Counted from the first letter of the stretch, positions 46,239-57,654 are shown. The stretch is 64,000 nt of DNA from Mytilisepta virgata (GCA_028015205.1 CM051510.1:34968580-35032579); one strand, 5' to 3'. Made by a program: numbers and translations. Notes: generated by a model not told the origin, from the sequence alone.

Positions 46239-46281
46239 TATGTAGTTGTAATAATATCCACACCATAAAGTATGCCTTCAT
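46239..46281 (-). CDS. Receptor first exon, copy 2 (intact duplicate)
   Basis: Encodes MKAYFMVWILLQLH followed by the same GTGAGT donor in phase 1. It is part of the 40-48 kb segmental duplication, with its ATG 4710 bp from that of copy 1. The upstream ETS-like inverted motif is retained. It could serve as an alternative first exon for the downstream gene or be the only remnant of a duplicated gene, since no second copy of exon 2 was seen between 41.6 and 46.2 kb. Confidence 0.5.
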
Positions 46282-46369
46282 GTTTTATGAACGATAATAA
46301 ATCCGGAAGTTTCTCTTCCGACTGTTTGTCACAAATGTAAAAATGCATATCACCACAAACTAGCAAAAC

Positions 46370-48115
46370 TCTGAATAGGCCAGTTTTTGCACTGAATTGT
46401 ACTTAACTCGTCTCGAACAGTCCGACTTTTACTGAATTGTAATTCATTTGTCTAAACCACAGTCTCGACAAGTCTTAATTAGTCTGAAAAATTTCTAATT
46501 TGTCTGAAATTTACTTGACCTGTGTTGATTGAGTTTAGACTTTGTCTGAACTATCTGGAGTAATGCTAAACCAGTCTGAATCTAGTTTAAACATGTATCG
46601 ACTTCTAACCAAGGGTCTCAACCTGTCTGTAATGTATGAATTTGTCTAGGATTCATCAAAATGAGTTTATAGAGTCTCAACTTGTCTGGAATGAAGCTTT
46701 AAATTGTCAAAGCAGTCTTAAAAAGTATTGGCTCTTGTAAATAACACCCAACCAAATCTCAATATGAACTTTCAAACATAAAAAAAAATGTATACATTCA
46801 TAAAAACCATTGAAGATAAACATGTATAGATCTACCAAATAAATATTACAACTCATATCAGCTATTACTTACTGATCTTGCCCGTGGTCAAGAAACTTTG
46901 AAAGAACAATGACTTTAAAATACATGTATGACAATGGAATGGAGAATGTGATTATGCATATAAAGTGGAATTATTTTTTTTTCTTTTTCATAAATTTTAG
47001 GAAAGTTGCATCTTTGAACTGGCTTAATATAAAAAATGGTAATTATATTTGTTCTGATTTATGTTATTTTCATTATTATCATACTATTTATATACATTTT
47101 TACTGCCTTTGAAAGACATTGTTGAAATTTGTTTTAACACACATATTTTGCTGAAATCAACAATGTAGTTCAAATTATAGCTGACTTAATAGACATGGTC
47201 ATCGAAAGTTATTATTTATTGATAATAAAATCCTCCACTGCAACAGTTCTTGTATCTTGTAATCTGTGTATTTCCTGTAATACGGTATACTATCCCTTTT
47301 CGTGCACAACTGATATCTGTAAATATGTAATATCTTTATGCACTGTCTAATCTTCCAAGATATTACTTAAAATGTATGTTCCAAGTCACATTAGCTGAAA
47401 TTTTACACACCCTTCCCTTGGTCGACCGAGACCGATGCAAAAAAGTTGAACATCTTAAAAACATAGAACAGACAAAAGATTGTTTTAGAGTTAACCCTCC
47501 CCTTTCTCCCCCCCTCTTCTGTCCCCCACTGGACCTGGTTCTAAATCTGACACTGATATATTTTATATTTTACTTTTTGTCTTTAACAAGATAAATTCCC
47601 GGCTTTGTGTGGGTAGCTTAACCTACGAGATTTCATGTAATTTGAGCTGTAATTAATGTTAATTTGTAACAATAATCAATCCATTAGGTAAAAACTATCA
47701 AAAAAATAATAAGTAGAAACTATAAAAAATAATAAGTAGAAATGATACTTTTGTGATTTCTTTCCATAAATTTACACAAGTGTTTGAACTATCATCTTCC
47801 TTAAAATTAATATGGAAAATCTAAAATGTTTCCTTGTTTCTAATGGATACGACTTATGTATGATAGTTTCAGGTTCAGACTGTTTAAGCATTAGTCCAGA
47901 CAGTTCAGACTAAGTCAATTAAATTTAAGGCAAATGGAAATTTTTCAGACTAATTGAGGATGGCCGAGACTGTGGTTCAGACAACTTAAGTACAATTAAG
48001 AAAACGTCAGACTGGTCTAGACAAGTTAAGTACAATGCAATACAAAAACTTGCCTTTTCATACGTTTGCTGGCTTGTGGTGTATGTAACACAATCATATA
48101 TAGCTTAAAAACAAG
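46370..48115. mobile_element. AGACT fold-back element, copy 2
   Basis: The left arm is fuller (46375-46740), the internal part is collinear with copy 1 up to TTATGTATGATAG, then a deletion of about 0.7 kb joins directly into the right arm (from about 47872). Upstream of receptor first exon copy 2, as in copy 1. Confidence 0.55.
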
Positions 48116-48811
48116 TAATTCTATAAAATGTTATAACAAAAATAAATACATTATGTGCACATCTAGTCTCTTTACGACACATCAGTTGCGCTCAAGGCCT
48201 TAAATGTTGAAAACCAAAACAGCTGTCCAAACGGTTGAAGAGCAATTTTAAAAATATCAAAAGGGGAACAGCCAAAACCATCTAAGCACAGAGATATGCA
48301 CTTGGGGGATACTCCTTAGTTTTCACAAAATTTACAATTTTGTACAGTTGTAAGTATCAATTTTGGACTAGTATTGAAATATTAGCAACTGAGCTGGGGA
48401 TACCCTCGGGGATTTTGAGTCCACCAACATTGGCATGGACTCAGTGGTATGAATATAACTACGATTAATAAATACATTAATCGCCCTTAACACTAAAAAA
48501 GGGTGATAATCCCTACTGAAATCCGGGAATAAAACATCAGAAAATATGTAAACTAAAATTGTGATCTTGACGTTCTTATCTGATCCTACCAAAGATTTTC
48601 AGTATCTGTAACGTTCCTGAATAGAAATATTCACAGAAATTTAACAAGGTCTTTCTAATGTATTATCGGATATGATCTGGACCCATCTTGATCGGCTGCA
48701 ATCGATCTGATTATTAAAGTAGTTTTAAAATCATGATTTTGGTTTTAAAAATTTAGCTCGCGAATATCAAGAAAAATAAGACAAATCAAGATTGAAGTGG
48801 CTGGTCAAGAT

Positions 48812-49276
48812 CAATGTTTTCCAAGATATTAAGTATTTTGTCAATTGAGGGGGCAGGGCATGACCCCCTCAGATCCCCATGTGATACCAAATGCTTTGTC
48901 TTGTCATAAGGAGTAATAATATATATGATTATAGGGTGGGGATCTCAATGGTTTTCAAGATATAAAGTATTTTGTCATTTGAGGGGGGCGGGGCGTGACC
49001 CCCTCAGACCCCCCTTAGGCACCAAAATCCTTCGTCTTATCATAAGCAGTAATAATATATATGGTTATTGGGTAGGAATGTAAACTATTTTTGACCTATT
49101 AAAAAAATATCAATTTTTGAGGTATTTGAAGGGGCGTGGCACTGCCCCTGGCCCCCTACACTTGAAAAATGGTTAAAAGCAACATCTCATGGGGTACTAT
49201 CATTGTGCAAAATTTGATTGAAATCGGTCAAGTGTAAACTACAAAAGTGCCCCGGACAAAGTTGGGGCGCGAGAAA

Positions 49277-49321
<45 letters not shown>

Positions 49322-49370
49322 GAAACGCAACAAAAACAATAAGTCTCCAAACTTCGTTTGGGAGACTTAA
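48812..49370 (+). mobile_element. Element with (AAT)n and terminal hairpin
   Basis: Contains two units of GAGGGGGCGGGGCGTGACCC-type sequence, GTGCAAAATTTGATTGAAAT, then (AAT)n at 49279-49320, CGAAACGCAACAAAAACAAT and a terminal hairpin AAGTCTCCAAACTTCGTTTG/GGAGACTT. Its limits are given by the collinear duplication copy at 44.65-44.83 kb, which lacks it. A 3' microsatellite followed by a stem-loop suggests a non-autonomous mobile element; the class is not assigned. Confidence 0.6.
49279..49320. repeat. (AAT)n microsatellite
   Basis: About 14 AAT units, part of the element ending at 49370. Confidence 0.95.
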
Positions 49371-50224
49371 TAAAGCATATTTTTCTTGATTTATAAATTA
49401 AACATTTCTTCCTTGACGCTTTCTAAAAACAAAAATGTTTCCGTATATGTAATTTGTGTATATACATGTGTTTTACATGTATCTTAATGGTGATCGATTT
49501 GTAAATAAATAGTGGTTTTTTAATATGTTTATGCTATAAAATTATGTTGAAAATATTTCTGAATGATGTAGCTCGTTGGAGTTTAAACCCCGTTTTCAGA
49601 GGTCAAATTATATCAATTTCAGAGAATCCTGAGTATAATCGACTCTAGTGAGAAAAATTGGAAATCTTTTGTGTTGAACAAAAAATCGCATCCTCAGTGT
49701 TGATAGGCTATAGAATAAACTTCTGATCAGGCTCCGAAACCCCTCTTTTAAATGAAATCTCCGAAAAAAAGAAAGAAATCCATTGAAGAAAAGTTCACTT
49801 CAAGAAAAAACAAGAATCCATCTCCTCAAATCCTGACAGCAAGTTGATTCAAATGTGACAAATAATCTCGATACTCCATAGAAGACTACATAAAAAATTC
49901 ATTTAAAATTACCCGCATTTACATTTCTACTGCAGATGTGATATTTACTGCTTTTTAACAACTCTAAATCGAGACAGTCAGTTAATAAATCAAACGTTCA
50001 TGGCGAAGCCGTCCAAAATAATATAGTGTTCTTAACTGGCTGTTTCTGTATTGGCCATGGTATAGATTTGAGGGTTGCTGTATTGACCCCGCTTAAAATT
50101 ATCAAATAAACTGATTAAATACCATATCAATATTAAAATGTTTAAATTTTTCATTAAAATAAGTTAAAGTTTTCTCAAGAACAGCTTCATACATGTTTCT
50201 TCGGAATTTTAAATTCTTATGTAG

Positions 50225-50460
50225 AAAAAAAGGACAAATATACCTAAGGAGTAATCCACAAAACGTAATCCATTTGACAGACAAAACCGGGAAGACAAAT
50301 GAACAACCACAAGCACAATAAATAAACACAGAAAACTAAAACACAATGAACAACACGAACTCCTATAAAAACCAGGAGTGAACCCAGGTGCTTCGGAAGA
50401 GTAACTAGTTCCTGCTCCGTATACGAAACCCGCGTCGTGAAGTTCAACAAAGTCCTTTGA
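50225..50460 (-). mobile_element. Penelope-like element 3' tail fragment
   Basis: On the minus strand it repeats the 3' tail seen after the reverse transcriptase fragments at 40.62-40.87 and 61.30-61.56 kb, including the short inverted repeat around AACTCCTATAAAAACCAGGAG. It probably belongs with the reverse transcriptase fragment at 51112-51387 on the same strand, separated by about 650 bp of other sequence. Confidence 0.55.
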
Positions 50461-51111
50461 TTGACTTTTTATGCTAATTTCAATATTCTTAACTTGATTC
50501 TACTTTAATTATTTTTTCATGTTTTTAATTTTCTGTCTGGCTTTTCAGGATGCAACACCTTTTATTTTTTCATGCTCGTGGTCATTGCCATATTGGACGA
50601 AACGTTTGGCAAGCTTTACTATTAACTTTTGTTATACTTTATGACTTTTTATTTGATTTTTTTCGACTTGGGTATTTTGTACATTTAAGTCGTTTTATAT
50701 ACCGTTTGTCAGCTCACCATTTCCATTTATTGTCCTCGTATTACTTTTTCATAGGCCCTGCCAGTCGCGACTGTAGTTTATTAATTGTAATATTATGAAG
50801 CTCAATCAGTTTAACAGTTGTTGACTAGTTTCCGTTGCAGTTCAAACCCTTTAGCACAAGTTATAGTAAGAAATACTAAAGGGATATTCGAAGGAGTGAA
50901 AATCGAAAACAATGGAGAACATCGAAGACAAGACAAAAACAATACAAACACTACACCGGGGGTAGTATCATGCTGCCCATGTCAAATCCAAATGGACAAC
51001 ATCAACTTTATTTGGGGAACGGTTTTGCCATACCTGTCAACCAAGTCATAATGACGTCCATAAAACTTTGAAAATAAAGATTACTGCAACTTAGGAGCAA
51101 CTTTTCTGTTG

Positions 51112-51387
51112 GTAGCTGGGCTTCTGGCATGTAGCCGCTCAAAAATTGGAAGTTGACGATTGGAAAATCAACGTCATCCCGTTTGTCGTAAAATTATGTA
51201 TTCAACCTTCCTCTGGTGTCAATTTCGAGGTAAAGGTCAAGATAAGATGCAGACTTGGCAGCGTCTGTGGTGTCCTTAATTTCGAGCTCACTGGTAATCC
51301 ACAAAACGTAATCCATTTGACAGATGAGATGCAGGGAATTCCCAAAACGTGAATTGTTGAGTGATAAAACATCATCTATATAGCGGA
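51112..51387 (-). pseudogene. Penelope-like reverse transcriptase fragment with YIDD
   Basis: The minus strand encodes RYIDDVLSLNNSRFG (YIDD at 51371-51382) and, in a shifted frame, RDDVDFPIVNFQFLSGYMPE. It matches the same segment of the 37.6-39.1 kb copy. Frameshifted and truncated on both sides. Confidence 0.6.
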
Positions 51388-52079
51388 AGCTAATATTAAA
51401 GGTACGGGATAACTTCTGAAATTATTATCTATAACCTACACGTTACAAAATCAAAACAAACTATGCATCGCTAGTTGCATCCGAAGACGACACGTTGTGT
51501 TTACTAATGAACCGGAAGCTATATTAAACTCCGGAATGAACATGAAGTGCAATATACTGCATAAAAAAGCTATATTGACCGGTCCCAAAACACTATATTA
51601 ATATCAGCAGGGCTATGTCATCAGTAAGACATATACCGATTTGACAATATTACGGCTGATTCAATCATATTATTTAATAATGGTGTATACAAAAGATTAA
51701 TGTTTGCCTTTGTTAAGTGATATACTAACACTCAAAACAATTCTTACACATATAAAAAAAACGTGTATGTATGTTTTTGTTGTTGTTGGTAAACTAAACA
51801 TTTCTTATTTGTAACCATAGTAATGAATTTACTTTGCTCTCCACGGTTAAACCATGGTTATTTATTATTATACATGTTTTATATATTTTATACGTTCGAT
51901 TTTTCCACGGATTAAAACATGTAATACACTTTTCTTAGTTTTGTTGTGAGCGTTACATTAACCTACCTTTATTCCTAAATACGTATTTTCCGTATATTAA
52001 TATAGATAAAGTGAACCAGGCTGAAATTAACCATGCCTTGTACATTGTATTAAAAATGCAAAAAAATGAAAATACCTAA

Positions 52080-52415
52080 GGACAGAACTATGCACCTGGG
52101 GAGACTAAATTGGCACTTTCTCAACATTTTAAATATTTTTTGTAACAGTAAATATAAAGTAGAAGTTTGGGCTATAATTGAAATGCTAGAATTGAGCTGA
52201 TGACATCTGCAGAGACTATTTCCTCTACAAGAATTATCGATTCGTTAGTAATGATAAATTCTATGATACCAACACTAATGCACCAGATGTGCATACTTCA
52301 TCGATATACGACTACTCGGTTTCGTTCAAGGCCCAAAATATTGAAAATTAAAATAAAAATACAAAACGTTAAAGAGAAAATTAAAATCCAAAAACCTCCA
52401 AAATGGTAAAGCCAA
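52080..52415 (+). repeat. Family A fragments
   Basis: A diverged tail part (ACCTAAGGACAGAACTATGC, 52074-52200) precedes a head part (AGATGTGCATACTTCATCGA, 52285-52400), so pieces are rearranged. The head piece ends in the paired palindromes at 52405-52500. Confidence 0.45.
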
Positions 52416-52500
52416 ACTCATATATATATATATATATATGAGTTTGGCTTTACCAGTAGTTTGCCTTATATATATATATATATATATAAGGCAAACTACT
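52405..52500. repeat. Two back-to-back palindromes with (TA)n loops
   Basis: 52405-52454 has arms GGTAAAGCCAAACTCA/TGAGTTTGGCTTTACC; 52455-52500 has arms AGTAGTTTGCCTTA/TAAGGCAAACTACT. Both loops are (TA)n, both are perfect, and there is no spacer between them. Confidence 0.85.
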
Positions 52501-53164
52501 CTCGTAACCCCAGTAACAACTATTTCAAGAATCAAAAGCAATGTTATTTTGTTGATTTAGTTTTATTTCAGTCTGGAATTTTAATCAATTTGTATTCTAT
52601 GCATTTAAGATTTTTTCATTCCATTGTGTATGTTGTTAATATTCACTCGTTTTAAATGAGGTAGTTAGTAAAGTGCCTACAAATTCCACCTTATCTCTTC
52701 TTTCATTTGGTTTACAGGATAAAGACGGACATTTTCGCTCAGTTATGATTTGAAAAAGCATTTAAACTAGTTTTTATTCATTTTCTGTACTGAAAATATA
52801 GTATAATTCAACTTATTTATATGTTCAAAGTGCGATAAGTCTATCATCCAATAATAATACTATACCCATGTGAAATTTACAATTAAATTTTTCAATGTGC
52901 GGTGTTTATTTTGACAGTTTTGTTTTTAAAATCAATTTTATGTTTACTGTATTTGTTTTTCAATCAGGAAACCTTAGGATTCTGCATTCTCCTATTAGTA
53001 GAAATAATCAGCAGCAGAAATATGTCTTTACTTAGGTAAATATGTTGTAAAAATTAAATATAAACTATACTGCACAAGTAATAACTACTAACAGCCTGAG
53101 GTTCTGACTCTTTGTCATATGTTTATTTTTTTTTCACTGGAGGTTATCTTTAAAAGAAAAGATG

Positions 53165-53330
53165 GAGGTGTGTTCGACTCCGATCTTAATTGACAAGGAT
53201 TGCCAATCTTCCTACCGAAGGTCGGTGGTTCTCTCCGGGTACTCCGGCTTCCTCCACCAATAAAAACTGGCCGCCGCGATATAGCCAAATGTGCCGAAAA
53301 CGGCGTAAAATCCCAACTAAACATACAAAC
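53165..53330 (+). mobile_element. tRNA-derived SINE, 5'-truncated copy
   Basis: Starts in the linker (GGTGTGTTCGACTCCGATC) and continues through the core GGTTCTCTCCGGGTACTCC and the 3' part GCCAAATGTGCCGAAAACGG. The tRNA-like head is absent, typical of incomplete reverse transcription. Confidence 0.65.
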
Positions 53331-53645
53331 ATACTTCTGAGTTAGTCTGATTAAATATTTAAAATACAAGAAATTTCAACGTGCTGTTTAACTGTGGAGC
53401 CATCTCAAAGTTGAAAATATGCTTTCTATGCAGAAGAAATCTGCTAGATTTTTTTCCACTGCCATGCCATGTGTGATCTTCAAAATAAAATAATTTTGGA
53501 CAGTTTTATCACCGTATATTCGGGGGAGTGAATTAGAACAGTCAAATATCAGCGTGTACACTAGACACGCCTCGGAATACGTAGATATACTAGATAGAAT
53601 CAAAATAATTCCTGCAAGACATAAGTTGTTGTAGTTTTATCATGA

Positions 53646-53718
53646 GTAGGCATTATATTTGTAAATTTTACCCCTTGCGTACCGCTCGGGGTAAAATTGT
53701 ACGAATATATAATGTCTA
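53646..53718. repeat. Hairpin H3
   Basis: Arms GTAGGCATTATATTTGTAAA/TTTTACCCC and GGGGTAAAATTGTACGAATA/TATAATGTCTAC with loop TTGCGTACCGCTC. Overlaps the stop codon of the candidate tail exon. Confidence 0.7.
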
Positions 53719-53922
53719 CCGGCAAGCACACGCTACAACCATAATTTCTGTATATGGTTTTTCACAATTTTGATCATACATATTCAGAAAGTTAGACTTA
53801 TTACTCTGACTTTGTTGCATAGGTGTATTGTCCACATTAATACCAAAGTCATTTAAACTTCTCGAAAATTCACAATTTTCAATTTCCATGGCGGAAATAA
53901 TATTCTGTTTTTCTTCATAATT
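53716..53922 (-). CDS. Candidate cytoplasmic tail exon
   Basis: A 68-codon open frame follows a TAG acceptor-like triplet. It starts NYEEKQNIISAMEIENCEF and ends NFLNMYDQNCEKPYTEIM... with a TAG stop. Two tyrosines in YDQN and YTEI contexts look like a receptor tail. Against it, there is no pyrimidine tract and the phase does not fit the transmembrane exon at 54755. The stop falls inside a hairpin (53646-53718), suggesting that insertion of the hairpin truncated the tail. Confidence 0.35.
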   Translation of the reverse strand, partial: NYEEKQNIISAMEIENCEFSRSLNDFGINVDNTPMQQSQSNKSNFLNMYDQNCEKPYTEIMVVACACR

Positions 53923-54754
53923 CTAATCGCTCCCCCCCCCCTCCCCCTAAAAAAACCCCTTACTTTACACACATACTTTAAACTGAAGACTGACGTCATT
54001 TTCACATTGATATTGACATGATTGAGGACGACGTGTTTGTTCTTTTGCCTCATAACTGTTAATTTGCTGACAATCTGATTCTATTTGTATGGTGAGTATT
54101 GTATTGTTGGTTAATGGAATAATTCATGTAAACTGCATTCAGTCATGGAAAGAAGACGGATTTTCACATGTGTGTGTACTGACTAGTGCCGCCAACTCCA
54201 TGATTTTTTTTTTACATCGAATTCACGGATTTTACGCGACTTTTATTGTTATCAGAGAAAATAAATTATTTATCAAAATAATCAGGACTTGTTATGTTGT
54301 TCGACATCGTAACCATTTTTGTCTGGTCGATCATAATTTTTCATTTCTTGGATAACTTTAGGCATGTTGTTTTTTTTGGAATTTGTTTTGCATAGCAAGG
54401 TACCTTTGTATTTTGTATGTTCAAATCAATATCTGAATCTTCCTTTCCAACTCTACTTAGAGCTTTGATTTTGCTTTATATTTTCATTAAAACTCAAATT
54501 AGTTGTAGAATTGGTCAAGTGATCAAGAAATAATTTTCTGTCTGCCAGCAGCGGTGAGTCTATGAAGTATGTAAACAAACGAACCGGTAACGGCCGTTTG
54601 TGCATAAAAGTGAATCAAATTATGAATGCCCGACATTAATGCGCACTCGTACTATACTCGGCCTTTTATGTCCATAATTAGAACTTGTCTTTGCGTATTC
54701 AGAAATATTTCTATTATATGTTTTGTACATTTAAATGTACAAATGTATCCATAC

Positions 54755-54830
54755 CTAAAGGTAACAATGATGAAACACATAATTATTATCAATAGTATCC
54801 ATACTGCAAAAGCAAGTCGTATTATAATAC
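54755..54830 (-). CDS. Transmembrane exon of the related receptor
   Basis: Acceptor TATATGTTTTAG, donor TTTAG|GTATGG; phase 1 to phase 2, 24 codons, matching the transmembrane exon at 27377-27455. The peptide IIIRLAFAVWILLIIIMCFI then IVTF is a membrane helix. Matching phase and splice signals argue against chance. Whether the gene around it is functional is doubtful, given the broken exons upstream. Confidence 0.6.
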
Positions 54831-55222
54831 CTAAAACATATAAAAAAATTAAGTGCAACAAATCTAATTTATAGTCAAAATATTATCAGGCATATCAATA
54901 AAAAAAATATTTTCAAAATTTACTAATAGGGTTCAAGCAAAGTACAATAAGAGTAGAAGACACAATAACATACACATATATATACAAGAAGATAAAAAAG
55001 AACTACATATAAAAGACTGGTCAGAAATGTGCTATGACCAACGTGGACCTCCGCTTTGCAACTCTAGTGATTGCTTGGTTAAGTCACAAACACACTAGGT
55101 CAATACTCCATGTGTGGGATTGAGTATTAAGTTTTATCGGTTTAAGGTAAATATGGATGAGAAAGTACGTTAAATTCCTTTTTTTTAATAATTAAATTTT
55201 CTCTGTTTAAACAATAAATATA

Positions 55223-55391
55223 GATTCTCCTTCAGGTACGAGTGAGTTATGCAATTTCTCCACCCGAGATAGTTAAGTTTTCGATTGTCCACACGCGAGC
55301 TTTAGCGAGCGTGTTAAAATCTAAAATTTAACTATTGACATGATTGAGGGTGGAGAAATTCCATAACTCACGAGTGAATTGAATGAGAATC
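55223..55391. repeat. Hairpin H4
   Basis: Long outer arms: GATTCTCCTTCAGGTACGAG/TGAGTTATGCAATTTCTCCA and its near-complement ending GATTGAATGAGAATC-like. The inner stem is ACACGCGAGCTTTAGCGAGC/GTGT. About 169 bp in all. Confidence 0.7.
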
Positions 55392-55399
55392 TGTTTCTC

Positions 55400-55905
55400 C
55401 TATGATTTTCGACAAAAACCTCATGAAAATGTCGTTGCTATGTAGTTTTTTTACATAGACGTCATTTCGGGACTTCGTAGTTTATCGTAGAAAAAAAGGC
55501 GGGAATTCCCACGTAGAAATTTAATCACCGACAAGTAGTTAAAAATATTATGTGTTTTTATCCTACCGATTAGAATAGGAGAAACGGTGTTTATCTTTTA
55601 TAATTGAACACTTTTCGCATATTCTCCGTTCTCTTGTGATATTTCCGTATTTCCTAACTTCAATATCTAATTTATGATGGCTTATTCGGAATTTTGAAAT
55701 AGAACGAAGGTTTCAGTCTGCAGAGAAACGGGCCTATTAATATATCAATATTCTGGTACATATACTGGTTTAAATAAAGCTGTAAAACGAACTATTAAAA
55801 ATGTTTAGATCTCGAAAACAAGAAAATAGATGTCCCTCAGAATCTGAGGAAAAGAAAATGTTGTGCTTTAATACTTTTGACAATAATGGATTTTGATATG
55901 CTATA
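55400..55905. other. No gene seen
   Basis: Would be intronic if the second receptor copy were one transcription unit. No splice-bounded open frame seen. Confidence 0.4.
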
Positions 55906-55911
55906 CAGTAT

Positions 55912-56056
55912 TTCATTTGAATATTTGTCTATTAAGATATGTAGACACATCGTACAGTGAATCACAATTTGTATGAATGTTTATTTTGGATAAGGAATTA
56001 TTGTAGTGTATACCATTGAAAGAATATGTGTCACATTCTGATTCTTTCCCTGCAGC
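55912..56056 (-). CDS. Uncertain exon, tyrosine-rich peptide
   Basis: An open frame follows a fair acceptor (TTTTCACAACACTAG) and contains ECDTYSFNGIHYNN, then NCDSLYDVSTYLNRQIFK and a stop. The composition (Asn, Tyr, Asp) is protein-like and recalls receptor tails, but it lies between the juxtamembrane and transmembrane exons of the second receptor and has no visible homologue here. It may be chance. Confidence 0.25.
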
Positions 56057-57467
56057 CACAGGCATTCCTAGTGTTGTGAAAATTGAAGTTGCAACGTGGA
56101 ATTGAGACGTATCTTCCATATATTGTGCAGTTTAGTGGTAAATAACGTGTTTTCCGTTACATTAAAGTATGCCCATTCTTTATTTATTAATGTTGATTAA
56201 TTCTAATGATGTTTTATTGTCAAAGGATTTAGGCTTTTTACTTGACGTTTGTCATTTAGTGAAGGGTAAACTTCATTAAATTAAAACACAAAATAGGAGT
56301 TGAAGCTATATGTTTAGCATTGATTAGCAGTTCACCATTAAAAGATACTTATCTTATCAAAGTATGTTTCAAATTTTAACAAGATATATTGAGCACATCG
56401 AAGTCTACACGATTTTTAATTTACCCAAAAATTGTTAATTTTGTGATTTTTCGTGCACATTTGATTTTTTTACGGACAAGGCGACATAACTCCAGAACAA
56501 CATCTGACTTTAATACGGTAACAGTATAGACATGATAGAGGAGCCTAAGGAAATTTCAGTCTAGTGAGTCTTTTTAGCAACTTCAAACTTTGATCACAGA
56601 TACAAAGAACTTTGCAATATTTTGTAACCATTTTTCACCATTTTAGTAAGGATGATTTAAGTTTTTTAGAATAATTATGAATATTTACCCTGGAAACAAT
56701 AAGAAAAATGTGTTCATGTACTTATTAATAAAGTTTCATTTTTTTAAGTAGAAAGGCTAAAGGATTAGCGAAACTGCGTACGTCATACGACTTGATGATA
56801 TTCGCTCATCTGTTTGTAACACTTTACCGCTGGAGTTATCTCTCTTTGTTTACTATAAATATCATTTTGAACCGGAAAGCTATTTAAAGTTTGCGTGCTC
56901 CTTGGTTATGAATTAATGTATAATTTTGTTGTTTTGTATATATGAATTTGCATTTATTGATGTCAGTGATATTCTCAAAGTTACGAGATCCGCGAAAATA
57001 TAGTATATGGCGCTAAATGTTTCGTTAAGTTGTTTATTAGCAACATCTTGGCATTTGAAATCTACATCTTGGAAGTTTGGAATTTGCTTTCCCAGAGATC
57101 GGACGTGTTTCGATCTCCTGACCTGTCTTTGGCATATTTTGGATTTCAGGTTAATTTTATAATCATATTTATTGAAATGTTAATATTATTTCATTATTTA
57201 TCATTGATTTGTCTGTCTTGTAACGGTGAAGGCCGTGACAGATTTTCAGTGTCGGGAATCACCAAATTATTTTTAGCAACCCAATATTTATTTTTGTCCT
57301 GAGACTTTCGATATGAAACTGTTAACGTATTTATTGCTGATCACTAACATAATGCAGGGTTTTGACTGTGATATCTTGTTCAATAATATTTGTTTCTGTT
57401 GATTGAACTGATAATTTGATATTTAAATTTCCTGCATAATAAATTGTTAATTTTTCAGCTTCTTTTT

Positions 57468-57654
57468 TCAATTTACTTTATTATCCGCTCGGTTTAGACG
57501 CATTAGCCGCAACACTAGGGTACAGAAAGAATTAACTGTCTCTCTGTGTTTATGATCCAGTTCTGTTATTTCGACAGTAGATGTCTGTATCATTTCGTCA
57601 AAGCTGCAATTTGTCTCATTGGAGTCATTTGAGTCACCATCTGAAACTGAACTC
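57468..57654 (-). pseudogene. Juxtamembrane exon of the related receptor
   Basis: After the acceptor TACTGTACAG the open frame reads SSVSDGDSNDSNETNCSFDE then MIQTSTVEITELDHKH. This is similar to the NCxFDEL core of the exon at 28616-28753. The open frame needs a different phase from its paralogue and no convincing donor was found; the frame runs to a TGA at 57468. It is acidic and Ser/Thr-rich like its counterpart. Probably part of the decayed second receptor. Confidence 0.45.

Larger units (their letters stand above)
48150..49830 (+). repeat. Family A plus module N, duplication copy 2
   Basis: Collinear with 44030-45260, interrupted at about 48812-49370 by an (AAT)n-hairpin element. The ends match (TTGATTTATAAATTAAACAT, CCATTGAAGAAAAGTTCACT). 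Confidence 0.65.

Noticed and set aside
46909..47112. 67-codon open frame, also present near 42060
   Set aside because: Interior of the duplicated AGACT element; the homologous copy has changed its frame, and the composition is low-complexity hydrophobic.
50550..51051. Two plus-strand open frames of 82 and 77 codons
   Set aside because: No splice signals, domains or homology; they sit between two minus-strand pieces of one retroelement and are AT-rich chance frames.
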